A DNA stretch of 64,000 nt from an uncultured Bacteroides sp. (GTDB lineage Bacteria; Bacteroidota; Bacteroidia; Bacteroidales; Bacteroidaceae): the NCBI GenBank assembly GCA_944321465.1, contig CALULL010000010.1, positions 36,841-100,840 on the forward strand. The letters are read 5' to 3'. Shown here in pieces: positions 10,251 through 19,549 of this stretch; the first letter of the stretch is position 1; each line of letters begins with the position of its first letter. The notes under the pieces were generated by a model that did not search any database, was not told where the DNA came from, and worked only from the letters and a program-made list of their open reading frames with translations. Both the position numbers and the translations under genes were made by a program.

Positions 10251-11441
10251 ATGAAAGACAAGACACTGGTAAAAGGAAAGATACACTACGTGGGCGTGAA
10301 CGACCGCAACAAGCACCTCTTCGAGGGCATGTGGCCTCTGCCCTACGGAGTCTCCTACAATTCGTACCTCATAGCCGACGACATCGTGGCACTTATCGAC
10401 ACTGTGGACGCATGTTACTTCGAGCCCTACCTGCACAAGATAAAGAGCATCTTGGGCGACCGCCCCGTGCAGTATCTGGTGGTAAACCACATGGAGCCGG
10501 ACCACTCAGGCTCCATCCGCCTCATCAAGCAGGAGTATCCCGACATTGTAATCGTGGGCAACAAACAGACCTTCGGCATGATTGAAGGCTATTACGGGGT
10601 GACGGGCGAACGCTACGTGGTGTCCGACGGCGATTTTCTCGACTTGGGTCACCACCGGCTGCGCTTCTACCTGACTCCTATGGTGCATTGGCCCGAGACG
10701 ATGATGACTTTTGACGAGGCCGACGGCGTACTGTTCGCGGGCGACGGCTTCGGATGTTTCGGAACGCTCGACGGCGGTTTCCTTGACACGCGCATCAATG
10801 CCGACCGTTATTGGGACGAGATGGTGCGCTACTACTCGAACATCGTGGGCAAGTATGGCAATCCGGTGCAGAAGGCATTGGCCAAGTTGGGCGGGCTGGA
10901 CATAAAGGCAATCTGCTCGACGCACGGCCCGGTGTGGACCGAGAACATCGGGCGCGTGGTGGGCATCTACGACCGTCTGAGCCGTTACGAGGCCGAGCCG
11001 GGCGTGGTGATAGCCTACGGAAGCATGTACGGGCACACGGAGCAGATGGCCGAGGCCATAGCTGCCGAACTGTCGGCACAGGGCGTGCGCGACGTGGTGA
11101 TGCACAACGTCAGCAAGAGCCATGCTTCGTACATCCTGCGCGACATATTCAAGTACCGGGGCCTCATCGTAGGTAGCCCCACATATTGTAACCAGATGTA
11201 TCCCGAGGTGGCTTCCCTGCTCGACAAAATCCTGTTGCGCGAGGTAAAGGGCCGCTTCTTCGGTTACTTCGGCTCGTTTACCTGGGCCGGGGCGGCGGTG
11301 AAGCGTATGGGCGAGTTTGCCGAAAAGAGCAAGTTCGAGCTTGTGGGCGACCCGGTAGAGATGAAGCAGGCCATGTGTCCCGTGGACTACGAGCACTGCG
11401 AGAACCTGGCGCGGGCTATGGCAGCCCGGCTCAAAGCCTGA
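10251..11441 (+). CDS. fprA: Flavodiiron protein (rubredoxin:oxygen/NO oxidoreductase)
   Basis: 396 residues, the usual length of class A flavodiiron proteins. The N-terminal metallo-beta-lactamase-like domain has the di-iron motif NHMEPDHSG (about residues 79-87), then HWPETM and FAGDGFG. A flavodoxin domain begins near residue 252 with VIAYGSMYGHTEQMA, which binds FMN. These soluble enzymes reduce O2 to water, or NO to N2O, to protect anaerobes, usually taking electrons from rubredoxin; a rubredoxin gene lies at 31 kb in this window. The gene has its own promoter and stands alone. Confidence 0.94.
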   Translation: MKDKTLVKGKIHYVGVNDRNKHLFEGMWPLPYGVSYNSYLIADDIVALIDTVDACYFEPYLHKIKSILGDRPVQYLVVNHMEPDHSGSIRLIKQEYPDIVIVGNKQTFGMIEGYYGVTGERYVVSDGDFLDLGHHRLRFYLTPMVHWPETMMTFDEADGVLFAGDGFGCFGTLDGGFLDTRINADRYWDEMVRYYSNIVGKYGNPVQKALAKLGGLDIKAICSTHGPVWTENIGRVVGIYDRLSRYEAEPGVVIAYGSMYGHTEQMAEAIAAELSAQGVRDVVMHNVSKSHASYILRDIFKYRGLIVGSPTYCNQMYPEVASLLDKILLREVKGRFFGYFGSFTWAGAAVKRMGEFAEKSKFELVGDPVEMKQAMCPVDYEHCENLARAMAARLKA

Positions 11442-11512
11442 GCTGCCGCGACGCTCCGGCGTGCGCGACGGCTGTTTAGCGTGTACTGTGAACCTAAAAT
11501 CAATATACAACA

Positions 11513-12328
11513 ATGAGACTGATTATTGAACCGGATTATCAATCCGTATCGAAATGGGCCGCTTGCTACGTGGCTTCTAAAATAAACGCGGCAGGTGCTA
11601 CTTCTGACAAACCTTTCGTGCTGGGCTGTCCTACGGGTTCGTCTCCGCTGGGCATGTACAGCGAGCTGATTGAGCTTAATAAGAAAGGTGTCGTGTCTTT
11701 CCAGAACGTCGTGACGTTCAACATGGACGAGTATGTGGGTCTTCCCAAGGAACATCCCGAAAGCTACTATTCCTTCATGTGGAACAACTTCTTCAGCCAC
11801 ATCGACATTAAGCCCGAGAACACCAACATCCTCAACGGCAACGCTGCCGACCTGGATGCCGAGTGTGCCCGCTATGAGGCCAAAATCAAGTCCTACGGGG
11901 GCGTGGACCTCTTTATGGGCGGCATTGGCCCCGACGGGCATATAGCTTTCAACGAGCCGGGCTCGTCGCTGTCCTCGCGCACACGCCAGAAGACGCTCAC
12001 GACGGATACCATCATCGCCAACTCGCGCTTCTTCAACAACGACGTGAACCAGGTCCCCAAGACGGCTCTCACCGTGGGCGTAGGCACCGTGCTTGCTGCC
12101 AAGGAGGTGATGATTATCGTCAACGGCCACAACAAGGCACGTGCGCTCTATCACGCCGTAGAGGGCGGCATCACGCAGATGTGGACAATCAGTGCCCTTC
12201 AGATGCATGAGAAAGGCATCATCATCTGCGACGACGCTGCTACCGACGAACTGAAGGTGGGCACGTACCGCTACTTCAAGGACATCGAGGCCGACCATCT
12301 CGACCCCGAGTCGCTACTTAAGAAGTAA
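11513..12328 (+). CDS. nagB: Glucosamine-6-phosphate deaminase
   Basis: 271 residues, close to the 266 of E. coli NagB. Conserved elements are [13 protein letters not shown] (phosphate-binding loop), FNMDEYVGL (general base Asp) and [16 protein letters not shown], with the Asp-His-Glu relay. The enzyme converts glucosamine-6-phosphate to fructose-6-phosphate and ammonia, feeding host-mucin or peptidoglycan amino sugars into glycolysis. A monocistronic arrangement is likely: it is 71 nt downstream of fprA and is followed by a strong hairpin. Confidence 0.96.
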   Translation: MRLIIEPDYQSVSKWAACYVASKINAAGATSDKPFVLGCPTGSSPLGMYSELIELNKKGVVSFQNVVTFNMDEYVGLPKEHPESYYSFMWNNFFSHIDIKPENTNILNGNAADLDAECARYEAKIKSYGGVDLFMGGIGPDGHIAFNEPGSSLSSRTRQKTLTTDTIIANSRFFNNDVNQVPKTALTVGVGTVLAAKEVMIIVNGHNKARALYHAVEGGITQMWTISALQMHEKGIIICDDAATDELKVGTYRYFKDIEADHLDPESLLKK

Positions 12329-12390
12329 GAGGACGCAGACCGTTGCCCGGCATAAGTCTGTCTGTATGGCTTGTGCCAGGGCATGATGGT

Positions 12391-12449
12391 GACGGCGGCC
12401 GGCTACTGGCGGCAGGTTTCTTCCTGCCCTCCGGTAGTCGGCCGCCGTC
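12391..12449. terminator. Bidirectional hairpin between nagB and yciO
   Basis: Arms 12391-12409 and 12431-12449 pair over 19 bp with G-U pairs only as exceptions, and a second stem GGCAGG/CCTGCC sits in the loop. T-rich sequence (TGTTGTTT) follows on the plus strand. The position between convergent genes suits a shared terminator. Confidence 0.7.
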
Positions 12450-12509
12450 TGTTGTTTCCGTCGCGGGGCATTCGGGGCGTGGCCGTTTGTACAGAGGTGT
12501 CTGCAGGCT

Positions 12510-13124
12510 TCAGCCCTCGTCCAGCCAGCCTTTGCCTTGGCGTACAATGACAGGCTCGTCGCCCGTGCAGTCCACCACGGTGGAGCCTTCGGTGCCTCCC
12601 GGTCCGCCGTCGATGACGAGGCTGGCCACATGGCCCAGCTTCTCGTCGATAAGCTCGGGGTCGGTGCAATAGCCTATGTCTTCGTTCTCGTCGTGTGGCA
12701 GGGTGGTGGTGAGTATGGGCGCGTCGAGCACGCGGGCTATCTCCCGTATGATGGGATTGTCCGGCATACGGATGCCCACTTCTTTGCGGTTGCGGAAAAT
12801 CTTGGGCAGGCGGTTCGTCCCGTTCAGGATGAAAGTGAAGGGACCCGGTAGGTTGCGTTTCATTAGCTTGAAGGTGGCGTTGTCCACCTTGGCGTACTCG
12901 CTCACCTTGCTCAGGTCGTAGCAGATGATGGAGAGGTTGTTCTTCTTCGGGTCGATGCCTTTCAGCTGGCAGATGCGTTCTATGGCCCGTTCCTTCAACC
13001 CGTGGCAGCCTATGGCATACATCGTGTCGGTGGGGTAGACAATGAGTTCTCCGTCTTGCAGCACGTCCGCCACCCGTTGCAGGTCGGCGGGGTTGTTGTT
13101 CTTGTTGTAGAGCTTCAGTAGCAT
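12510..13124 (-). CDS. yciO: Sua5/YciO/YrdC-family protein (YciO type)
   Basis: 204 residues. The YrdC fold is visible in LIVYPTDTMYAIGCHG, LSIICYDLSKVSEYA, RNLPGPFTFIL and VGIRMPDNPI. These proteins make threonylcarbamoyl-AMP for the t6A modification of ANN-decoding tRNAs, or are YciO paralogues of uncertain function. Length and motif spacing fit the YciO branch better than TsaC (about 190) or full Sua5 (about 340). A TACTTTTG -7 box on the minus strand lies just upstream of the start. Confidence 0.88.
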   Translation of the reverse strand: MLLKLYNKNNNPADLQRVADVLQDGELIVYPTDTMYAIGCHGLKERAIERICQLKGIDPKKNNLSIICYDLSKVSEYAKVDNATFKLMKRNLPGPFTFILNGTNRLPKIFRNRKEVGIRMPDNPIIREIARVLDAPILTTTLPHDENEDIGYCTDPELIDEKLGHVASLVIDGGPGGTEGSTVVDCTGDEPVIVRQGKGWLDEG

Positions 13125-13317
13125 GTTCGGATGGTTTTTGCAAAAGTAGGCAAAGAAGAGCTAATGGTCAAGCTTCCGGGCGTTTTTTGCATCGAAGTGC
13201 AGTGTCTGGCTTGTGGGGGTGGGGTGCAGGCGAGGGACGCGGCGGTTCTGTGTCCTGCGGGTTGGGTGGGGGAGGAGGCAGGGGCCGGTCGTTGTCTCCC
13301 GCTGGAGGAGACAGGCT

Positions 13318-15081
13318 TCAGGACTTGGCAGGTTTGCTGCGACCGCGCAGTTCCTTGTCGAGTTTCTTTATCTTCTTCCACGCTTCTTTCAGCTTGGGGC
13401 AGAGGGCGACGGCTTTTTCGTAGTTGCGCATGGCGGCCTCCTTCATGTCAAGTTTCAGGCATTCGTCGCCCATGCTGACGTACTCGCGTGCGTACTTCGT
13501 CAGGGCCTTTTCCTTGTCGGCGGCGGCTTGCCGCAGAGCGATGTTCTCCTGGTGCAGGCGGTTGATAGTGTTCAGCTTGAGGCGTATGAGCCTGCGGGCG
13601 GCAGGTTTCTCGATGTCGTAGCGCGAGTGTATGGCCTTGAAGAACTCGGTGAGGCAGGTTTCAAAGTCGCCCCGGTCGAAGGCTTTGGCCGCTGCGGCGT
13701 ACTGCATGTCTGCCTGGGCCTGACGCATGGCGCGGTCGATGGCCTGACGGTTGTTGAAGCGGCGGGAGAACTGTACAATCTCGGGCCGTACGAACACGTC
13801 GGACCGGCTGATGGGCTTGCGCAGGCGGATGCCCTCCAGCGACGTGCAGCGGCTCAGGGCGACGTAGGTCTGGCCCCCGGCAAACACGCCTCCCGTCAGG
13901 TCTATGGTGACGTGCGAGAAGGTCAAGCCCTGGCTTTTGTGCACCGTTATGGCCCAGGCCAGGCGCACGGGAAACTGGGTGAACGTGCCCAGTTCCTCCT
14001 CTTCCACCTCCTTTTTCTCCTCGTTGTAGGTGTAGCGTATGTTGCTCCACGACTCGGGCTTCACGTCGCAGTGCCGTCCGTCGTCGGTCGTCACGTAGAG
14101 GGTTTCCGCCTCCTCGTCGAACCCTTCCACCACGCCGATGGTACCGTTTACCCAGCGGCGTTCATAGTCGTTCTTGATGAAGATGACCTGTGCTCCGGGT
14201 TTCAGCACCAGTTCCAGCGGCGTGGGCAGGCTGTTGGCCGGGAAGTCTCCGCGTATTTGCCCGAGGAAGGTCGTAGGTGTGCCCGGCAGGGCGGCCAGGC
14301 GGCGTTCGTTGATGTAGTCCACATTGTCGCGGCGGGTGGCCAGCGTGATGCGCATGTCGTTGCCTTCGTCCTCGTCCGGGGTGCCGTCATAGCGGGCGTT
14401 CAGTTGCTGTAGGTCGTTGGCACTTAGTGTGTTGGCCCGTATGTGGTCGAGCACATCCACGAAGCGGGCATCGGTTTGCCGGTAGACTTTCTGTAGTTCG
14501 ATGGACACCAGGTCGACCTCTGCGAACACCCGTGCCGAGAAGAAGTAGGGATTGGGATAGCACCGCTCCAGTATTTCGCGTTCGTCGCTCTTGACGACGG
14601 GTTCCAGTTGGAACACGTCGCCGACCAGCAGCAGCTGCTTGCCGCCGAAGGGCTCGCGCATGTTGTGGGAATAGACCCGCAGGATGCGGTCCACTGCGTC
14701 GATGATGTCGGCCCTTACCATCGAAATCTCGTCTATGACAATCAGCTCCAGCCGCTCCAGCAGCCGTCGTTGCTGCTTATTGTACTTGAAGAAGTCGAAT
14801 ATGCGGTTGCCCGCCGGGCTGAGGTTGGGGTCGTCGGGCAGCAAGGGGTGGAAAGGTAGTTTGAAGAAGCTGTGCAGCGTGCTGCCTCCGGCATTGATGG
14901 CGGCGATGCCCGTAGGTGCCAGCACGACGTGTTGCTTCTTGGTCTGCGAACACACGTAGCGCAGGAAGGTCGATTTGCCTGTACCGGCTTTTCCCGTCAG
15001 AAATACGGACTGGCGGGTGTACTTGACGAGGTTCAGGGCATCCTGAAACTCGCGGTTGTCGGTGTCGGGGGTAAATTCCAC
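13318..15081 (-). CDS. PIF1-like / AAA helicase with C-terminal TPR-like tail
   Basis: 587 residues. Walker A is GKAGTGKST (about residues 30-38); motif Ia is VVLAPTGIAAINAGGSTLHSF (first 20 residues diagnostic); Walker B is LIVIDEISM; a late motif is AWAITVHKSQGLTFSH, followed by YVALSRC. This is the superfamily 1B layout of PIF1/RecD2-like 5'-3' DNA helicases. About residues 470-575 form helical pairs (YAAAAKAFDRGDFETCLTEF, AAMRNYEKAVALCPKLKEAW) that look like TPR units, an unusual appendage. The protein ends in a basic tail. Role in replication fork or recombination processing is inferred. Confidence 0.88.
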   Translation of the reverse strand: MEFTPDTDNREFQDALNLVKYTRQSVFLTGKAGTGKSTFLRYVCSQTKKQHVVLAPTGIAAINAGGSTLHSFFKLPFHPLLPDDPNLSPAGNRIFDFFKYNKQQRRLLERLELIVIDEISMVRADIIDAVDRILRVYSHNMREPFGGKQLLLVGDVFQLEPVVKSDEREILERCYPNPYFFSARVFAEVDLVSIELQKVYRQTDARFVDVLDHIRANTLSANDLQQLNARYDGTPDEDEGNDMRITLATRRDNVDYINERRLAALPGTPTTFLGQIRGDFPANSLPTPLELVLKPGAQVIFIKNDYERRWVNGTIGVVEGFDEEAETLYVTTDDGRHCDVKPESWSNIRYTYNEEKKEVEEEELGTFTQFPVRLAWAITVHKSQGLTFSHVTIDLTGGVFAGGQTYVALSRCTSLEGIRLRKPISRSDVFVRPEIVQFSRRFNNRQAIDRAMRQAQADMQYAAAAKAFDRGDFETCLTEFFKAIHSRYDIEKPAARRLIRLKLNTINRLHQENIALRQAAADKEKALTKYAREYVSMGDECLKLDMKEAAMRNYEKAVALCPKLKEAWKKIKKLDKELRGRSKPAKS

Positions 15082-15128
15082 GGTGTAGGGCTTTGCGGTC
15101 CGGGCGGGTTGGGGACTGGGCGTCGGAA

Positions 15129-15917
15129 CTATATGATGCCGAAATGGCGCAGGGCTTGCGCGATGCCCCCGTCGTCCACTGTCGTGGTGACGTAATCGGC
15201 GGCGGCTTTCACCTCCGGGCTTGCGTTGCCCATGGCGATACCTGTCCCGGCGTGTTTCAGCATGGATATGTCGTTGCCTCCGTCGCCTATGGCTACGGTG
15301 TCGGACAGGGCAAGGCCGAAGTATCGTGCCATCTCATCGATGCCCCGTTGCTTGTTGTTGCCTCGGGCGGTGATGTCGGCAAAGGCCGGGTGCCAGCGTC
15401 CCGCCTCGCTGCCGGGGAGAAGGGGCATCACCTCGGCTTCCTGCTGCCTGTCGACGAAGGGCGTGAGCTGGTAGATGTCGGTACGTGCCGCAGCCTCGAT
15501 GCCTACGGTGGGGATGGGCACCGTGACGCTCAGGTACTCGCCGAAGACCCTGCGGATGCGTTCGTCGGGGCGGTACACGGCGATGTCGTCCTCCCCCACC
15601 AGGATGCAGGGGACGCCTTGCCTGCCGCAGTAGTCTACCAGCGTTTGCACGTCGGGCTGCGGGACGGGACGTTTGTACACCACCTTCGTGCCCGCGTAGC
15701 AATAGCCGCCGTTCATGGTGACGTAGCCGTCGATGAGCGAGCGTTGTTGCAGGGGCGCGAGGTTGTTGATGAGGATGCGGGGGCGGCCTGTGGCTATGAA
15801 GACGAGGTGCCCGCGTTGCTTGGCTTCTTCCAGAGCCTGTATGGTTGAGGCGGGTATCTGGTGGGTGGCGAAGCTCACAAGCGTGCCGTCGATGTCGAGA
15901 AACAGGGCTTTTGTCAT
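15129..15917 (-). CDS. Cof-type HAD-IIB hydrolase
   Basis: 262 residues. Motif I is ALFLDIDGTL, with the nucleophile Asp near residue 8; motif II lies in FIATGRP; motif IV is IGDGGNDISMLKHAG. The cap domain between them is the C2B type of Cof phosphatases such as YbiV and YidA. Such enzymes dephosphorylate sugar phosphates, FMN or pyridoxal phosphate; the substrate cannot be predicted. It stops 48 nt before the helicase start and is probably transcribed with it. Confidence 0.92.
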   Translation of the reverse strand: MTKALFLDIDGTLVSFATHQIPASTIQALEEAKQRGHLVFIATGRPRILINNLAPLQQRSLIDGYVTMNGGYCYAGTKVVYKRPVPQPDVQTLVDYCGRQGVPCILVGEDDIAVYRPDERIRRVFGEYLSVTVPIPTVGIEAAARTDIYQLTPFVDRQQEAEVMPLLPGSEAGRWHPAFADITARGNNKQRGIDEMARYFGLALSDTVAIGDGGNDISMLKHAGTGIAMGNASPEVKAAADYVTTTVDDGGIAQALRHFGII

Positions 15918-15941
15918 GTCGTTTTTACTTTACTTGGGTGC

Positions 15942-15977
15942 AAAAGTACTGAAAACGCAAGGATATTCGTACTTTTG
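15942..15977. promoter_or_regulatory. Divergent -7 boxes (HAD gene / menA)
   Basis: The minus strand carries TACTTTTG at 15942-15949 for the HAD gene, and the plus strand TACTTTTG at 15970-15977 for menA. The two are 20 bp apart. The menA leader from there to 16105 is about 120 nt long and holds no feature I can name. Confidence 0.6.
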
Positions 15978-16104
15978 CCGCACATTAAAGTAGTATTTTT
16001 AACTTAACGGCGTGCAGCCCGGAGGCGGCTGGCGGCTTGCGCCCCCGTGGCAAGAGAGGCGGACCGCAAGGCGGGCACCGGGCTGTGCCAATGGTTTTTC
16101 TTCT

Positions 16105-16998
16105 ATGTCAAAACATTCGTTCAAGGAGTGGCTGATAGTGGTGCGTCCGTGGTCTTTCCCCGCATCGGCCATGCCGGTGCTGGTGACACTGGCCTACCTT
16201 TACTGGGCGCACTACGAAGTAGACTGGCTGTTGGGCCTCTGGGCCTTGGTGTCCATTGTGTTGTTCCATGCCTCGGGCAATACCTGGAGCGACTATTACG
16301 ACTATCGCCGGGGGGTAGACGCGCCGGACACGTTCGGTGTCAAGACCCTCACCGGCGGCATGTTCCGTCCTGCCGAGGTGCGCAGCCTTTCGCTGTGCCT
16401 GCTTGGCGTGGCCGTCCTTTCGGGGCTGGGGCTGCTGGCCTGCACGGGGTGGCCGTTGCTCTTCATAGGTGGTGCGGGGCTGTTGCTCTCGGTGTTCTAT
16501 CCCTGGCTGAAGTATCACGCTTTGGGCGATGCCGACATCTTTCTCACCTATGCCGTGCTGCCCACGCTGGGCACGTCCTACGTAGCTACGGGAGCCGTGC
16601 AGTGGCCGGTGCTGTGGCTGTCGGTGCCCGTGGGGCTTATCACCGTGGCCATACTCCATGCCAACAACACGCGCGACACCGCCACCGACCTGCGGGCACG
16701 CATCCGCACGCTGGCCATGCTGCTGGGCAGGCGGGCTTCGGTGGCTGTCTACTGCTTCGAGGTGCTGTTCCCCTTTGTGTGGCTGGCGGCCTGTGCCGTG
16801 GCCGGGGTATTCCCGTGGTGGGTGCTGTTGGCTTGCCTTGCACTGATACCTGCCGTGGGCAACGCCCGGGTAATGGCCCGCCTGGGGCGTTCGGGCACGT
16901 CGGCCATAGCAGGTCTCGATGAACTTACGGCCAAACTGCAGCTGCTCTTTAGCTTGTTGTTGGCCCTGTCGTTTTTCATAGCCGGGCTGTTGTTATGA
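16105..16998 (+). CDS. menA: 1,4-dihydroxy-2-naphthoate prenyltransferase (MenA/UbiA family)
   Basis: 297 residues from MSKHSFKEW; an upstream in-frame ATG at 16012 is rejected because the extra 31 residues are non-hydrophobic and unlike the family. The prenyl-diphosphate site is NTWSDYYDYRRGVD (about residues 58-71), and the second Asp-rich region is NNTRDTATDLRARIRTLA. About eight or nine transmembrane helices follow. MenA attaches the isoprenoid tail to dihydroxynaphthoate in menaquinone synthesis at the inner membrane. Stop and start of the next gene overlap by 4 nt (ATGA), so the two are coupled. Confidence 0.92.
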   Translation: MSKHSFKEWLIVVRPWSFPASAMPVLVTLAYLYWAHYEVDWLLGLWALVSIVLFHASGNTWSDYYDYRRGVDAPDTFGVKTLTGGMFRPAEVRSLSLCLLGVAVLSGLGLLACTGWPLLFIGGAGLLLSVFYPWLKYHALGDADIFLTYAVLPTLGTSYVATGAVQWPVLWLSVPVGLITVAILHANNTRDTATDLRARIRTLAMLLGRRASVAVYCFEVLFPFVWLAACAVAGVFPWWVLLACLALIPAVGNARVMARLGRSGTSAIAGLDELTAKLQLLFSLLLALSFFIAGLLL

Positions 16999-17609
16999 AG
17001 CGGCTTGTCTTTACACTGGTCCTGGCTGCCGTGCTCTGGACGCTGATGTTCTCGCCTTGGACGGCCCCCTACGTGCCCTTCTGGTGGACAATGGCCGCCT
17101 CGGCCCTCACGCTTTCGGTGCTGTCCACGTGGTTCAATCCCGGCTGGTGGCGGCAGGTGCGCTGGTCGGTCTCCGACGTGCTGCTGGGGGTGGGCATCGC
17201 CGTGGCCCTGTGGGGCATATTCTGGCTGGGCGACAAGGTGTCGTCCTTCCTCTTCGACTTTGCACGCCCCCAGGTGGATACCATCTACGGCATGAAGGCC
17301 GGCGAGTCCCCCTGGGTGCTCTCGCTGCTGATGCTGTTCCTCATCGGGCCTGCCGAAGAGGTGTTCTGGCGCGGCTATGTGCAGCGCACGTTGTCCTTGC
17401 GTTGGGGCGCCAACGCGGGCTTTGCTGTCTCCACGCTGCTCTACGCGCTGGTACACGCCGGGTCGTGCAACTTCATGCTCGTGATGGCCGCCCTGGTGGC
17501 GGGCGTGGTGTGGGGTGCGCTCTACCGGTTCTTCCCCCGGCATTTTGCGGCCATCATCCTCTCCCATGCCCTTTGGGATGTGGCCGTGTTCATCTGGTTC
17601 CCCATCTGA
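16995..17609 (+). CDS. CPBP intramembrane glutamic endopeptidase
   Basis: 204 residues with about five membrane helices. The Abi/CPBP motif 1 is GPAEEVFWRGYVQR, motif 2 is ALVHAGSCNF and motif 3 is LSHALWDVAVF, giving the Glu-Glu, His and His of the active site. The family includes CAAX-type proteases and putative bacteriocin-immunity proteins; the substrate is unknown. The gene overlaps menA by 4 nt. A second, unrelated CPBP gene is at 32 kb. Confidence 0.9.
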   Translation: MKRLVFTLVLAAVLWTLMFSPWTAPYVPFWWTMAASALTLSVLSTWFNPGWWRQVRWSVSDVLLGVGIAVALWGIFWLGDKVSSFLFDFARPQVDTIYGMKAGESPWVLSLLMLFLIGPAEEVFWRGYVQRTLSLRWGANAGFAVSTLLYALVHAGSCNFMLVMAALVAGVVWGALYRFFPRHFAAIILSHALWDVAVFIWFPI

Positions 17610-17673
17610 CGGACGGGGCGCGTCTTGCCCGACGGCCTCTTAACGCCCCCTCGGGGGTGTCCCGATGCCCGTC

Positions 17674-17761
17674 GGGTGGCACAGGTCTGCCCGCTTGGTG
17701 GCGCACCTGTGCTGCCCGGCGGGCTTTCCTTTGCTCCCGAGGGGGCAGACCTGTGCCCGTT
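17674..17761. repeat. 22-bp x4 palindromic array 3
   Basis: Units start at 17674, 17696, 17718 and 17740, with a weak possible fifth at 17652. Cores are GCACAGGTCTGCC, GCGCACCTGTGCT, a degenerate CTTTCCTTTGCTC and GCAGACCTGTGCC. The array starts 64 nt after the CPBP stop. This is the one array without an obvious -7 box downstream before the next gene. Confidence 0.83.
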
Positions 17762-17894
17762 TTTTGTCGCACCCTCTTACAATAATGACCGCCGGTTTTC
17801 GTTGAAAAAGAAGACCCACGGGCGGCTTCGGGGCTCGGAGAGGGCCTTGCCGCCCCGAGTGGGGCGGAATAGCGACAAAACGGATAAAAAGACT

Positions 17895-19499
17895 ATGAGA
17901 CTACTGGCAAGTTTGCTTTTGGGAGTGTGTGCCGCTACGGCTGTGGCCCAGACGGCGGGTGACGACCCGGTGCTGATGAGCATCAACGGACGGGACGTGC
18001 TGCGCTCGGAGTTTGAACACATCTATAACAAGAACAAGGCACTGGAGGGTGTCGAACAGAAAACGATGGACGAGTACGTCAGCCTCTTTGTGGACTTCAA
18101 GCTGAAGGTGGCCGCCGCCGAGTCCGAAGGGCTGGACACCACGCAGGCCTTCCGCGACGAGCTGGCGGGCTATCGGCGCAACCTTGCAAAAAGTTACCTG
18201 ACGGACGAGGCCGTGCTGGAGCGGCAGGCTCGCGACTACTACGACCGTGCCTGCCGCGAGGGGCGTGCCCGGCGGGTGCGCCTGATGCAGGTGTTCTGTC
18301 CCTTGTCGCCCAATGCCTCGGCAGCGGAGCAGCGGGCGGTGAGCGAGCGGCTGGACTCGGTGTGGAACGTCGTGCAGGGCGACACGGCCTTGGCCACTTT
18401 CGAGGCTTGCGTAGAGCGTGTGTCGGCCGACGGGAAGGCCACGTGGGTGCGGTGGGGGCAGACGACCGAGGACTTTGAGAACCGCGTGCTGACGTTGCGT
18501 CCGGGGCAGATGACCGCCCCCTTTGCGACAGCCGGGGGAATGCACATCGTCCGGGTGCTGGAACGCGAAGAGGCTCCGGCCTTCGAGAAGGTGCGCGACG
18601 AACTGGTGCGCCGCGTGGAGCACTCGTCGCCGCTCAATCCGGGCGTGCGGGCGCGTGTGGAACAGCTGAAGCAGAAGTACGGCTACGAGCCGATAGCCGT
18701 GGGGCTGGCCGAACTGGAGGCCACGGGCCGGACAAAATACGGGCTGTTCACCTTGGCCGGAAAGACTTATACGGGAGACGACTTCGACTACTACATAGAC
18801 AGCCGTCCGTCCAACGTGAAGCGGCAGTACGAGTGGTTTGTAACCAAAACAGTGCTGGACTACGAGAACCGGCATCTGGAGGAAAACTACCCCGAGTTTC
18901 GCCTGCTGATGCAGGAGTATCGCGACGGGATGCTGCTCTTTGAGATAAGCAACCGCGAGGTGTGGGAGCGCGCCTCGGTCGACACGCTCGGTCTGGCGGC
19001 CTACTATGACAGCCATGCCGAAGACTATTATTGGCCCGAGCCGCGTTTCTGCGGTGTTGTGCTGCAGTGTGCCAGCCGCCGTGTCATGCGCCGGGCGCGC
19101 AAGCACCTGAAGCAACTGCACCGGGAGGGAACGCCTGAAGGGCGGCCGGCGGCCGAAGCCGGCTGGCTGGAGCAGATACCTCGCGAGGTGAAGGAGGACG
19201 GACGTGTGCAAGTGCGGTTTGTGAAGGGCGAGTTTGCCCCGGGCGACAACGCCTATGTCGACCGTCTTGTGTTTGGCCGTGCCGTCGAGCCTTCTGCAAC
19301 CGCAGGGCTTCCCCATGCGGCTGTGGTGGGCGACCTGCTGCGCGGGCCGCAGGACTACCGCGAAGTGCAGGGCCTGCTGGTGGGTGACTATCAGGCCTAT
19401 CTGGAACAGCAATGGTTGCAGAAGTTGCGCTCTTCGGCTAAGGTTGAAATAAACCAAGAGGTGCTAAAAACGGTTAATAATCACGGAGGCAAGGAATGA
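17895..19499 (+). CDS. Periplasmic PpiC-type peptidyl-prolyl isomerase
   Basis: 534 residues from MRLLASLLLGVCAATAVAQ, a Sec signal peptide; the frame upstream to 17625 is a non-coding extension through the 22-bp array. After the signal comes a SurA-like N-terminal helix bundle (SINGRDVLRSEFEHIYNKN), then a parvulin domain near residues 125-235 with WVRWGQTTEDFENRVLTLRP and GMHIVRVLEREEA. The C-terminal half is a second, more divergent SurA-like region. It should act as a periplasmic folding chaperone for outer-membrane proteins. It is first in a run of three such genes, with only 50 nt to the next. Confidence 0.85.
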   Translation: MRLLASLLLGVCAATAVAQTAGDDPVLMSINGRDVLRSEFEHIYNKNKALEGVEQKTMDEYVSLFVDFKLKVAAAESEGLDTTQAFRDELAGYRRNLAKSYLTDEAVLERQARDYYDRACREGRARRVRLMQVFCPLSPNASAAEQRAVSERLDSVWNVVQGDTALATFEACVERVSADGKATWVRWGQTTEDFENRVLTLRPGQMTAPFATAGGMHIVRVLEREEAPAFEKVRDELVRRVEHSSPLNPGVRARVEQLKQKYGYEPIAVGLAELEATGRTKYGLFTLAGKTYTGDDFDYYIDSRPSNVKRQYEWFVTKTVLDYENRHLEENYPEFRLLMQEYRDGMLLFEISNREVWERASVDTLGLAAYYDSHAEDYYWPEPRFCGVVLQCASRRVMRRARKHLKQLHREGTPEGRPAAEAGWLEQIPREVKEDGRVQVRFVKGEFAPGDNAYVDRLVFGRAVEPSATAGLPHAAVVGDLLRGPQDYREVQGLLVGDYQAYLEQQWLQKLRSSAKVEINQEVLKTVNNHGGKE

Positions 19500-19549
19500 A
19501 AGCCTTATCTTCGTCGCTAAAAAGAACGTAAAGAAAAGGAAACTGGCCG

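Noticed and set aside
12334-12381. A possible eighth 22-bp array after nagB
   Set aside because: One weak core (GCAGACCGTTGCC) is present but no second unit at 22-bp spacing keeps the palindrome.
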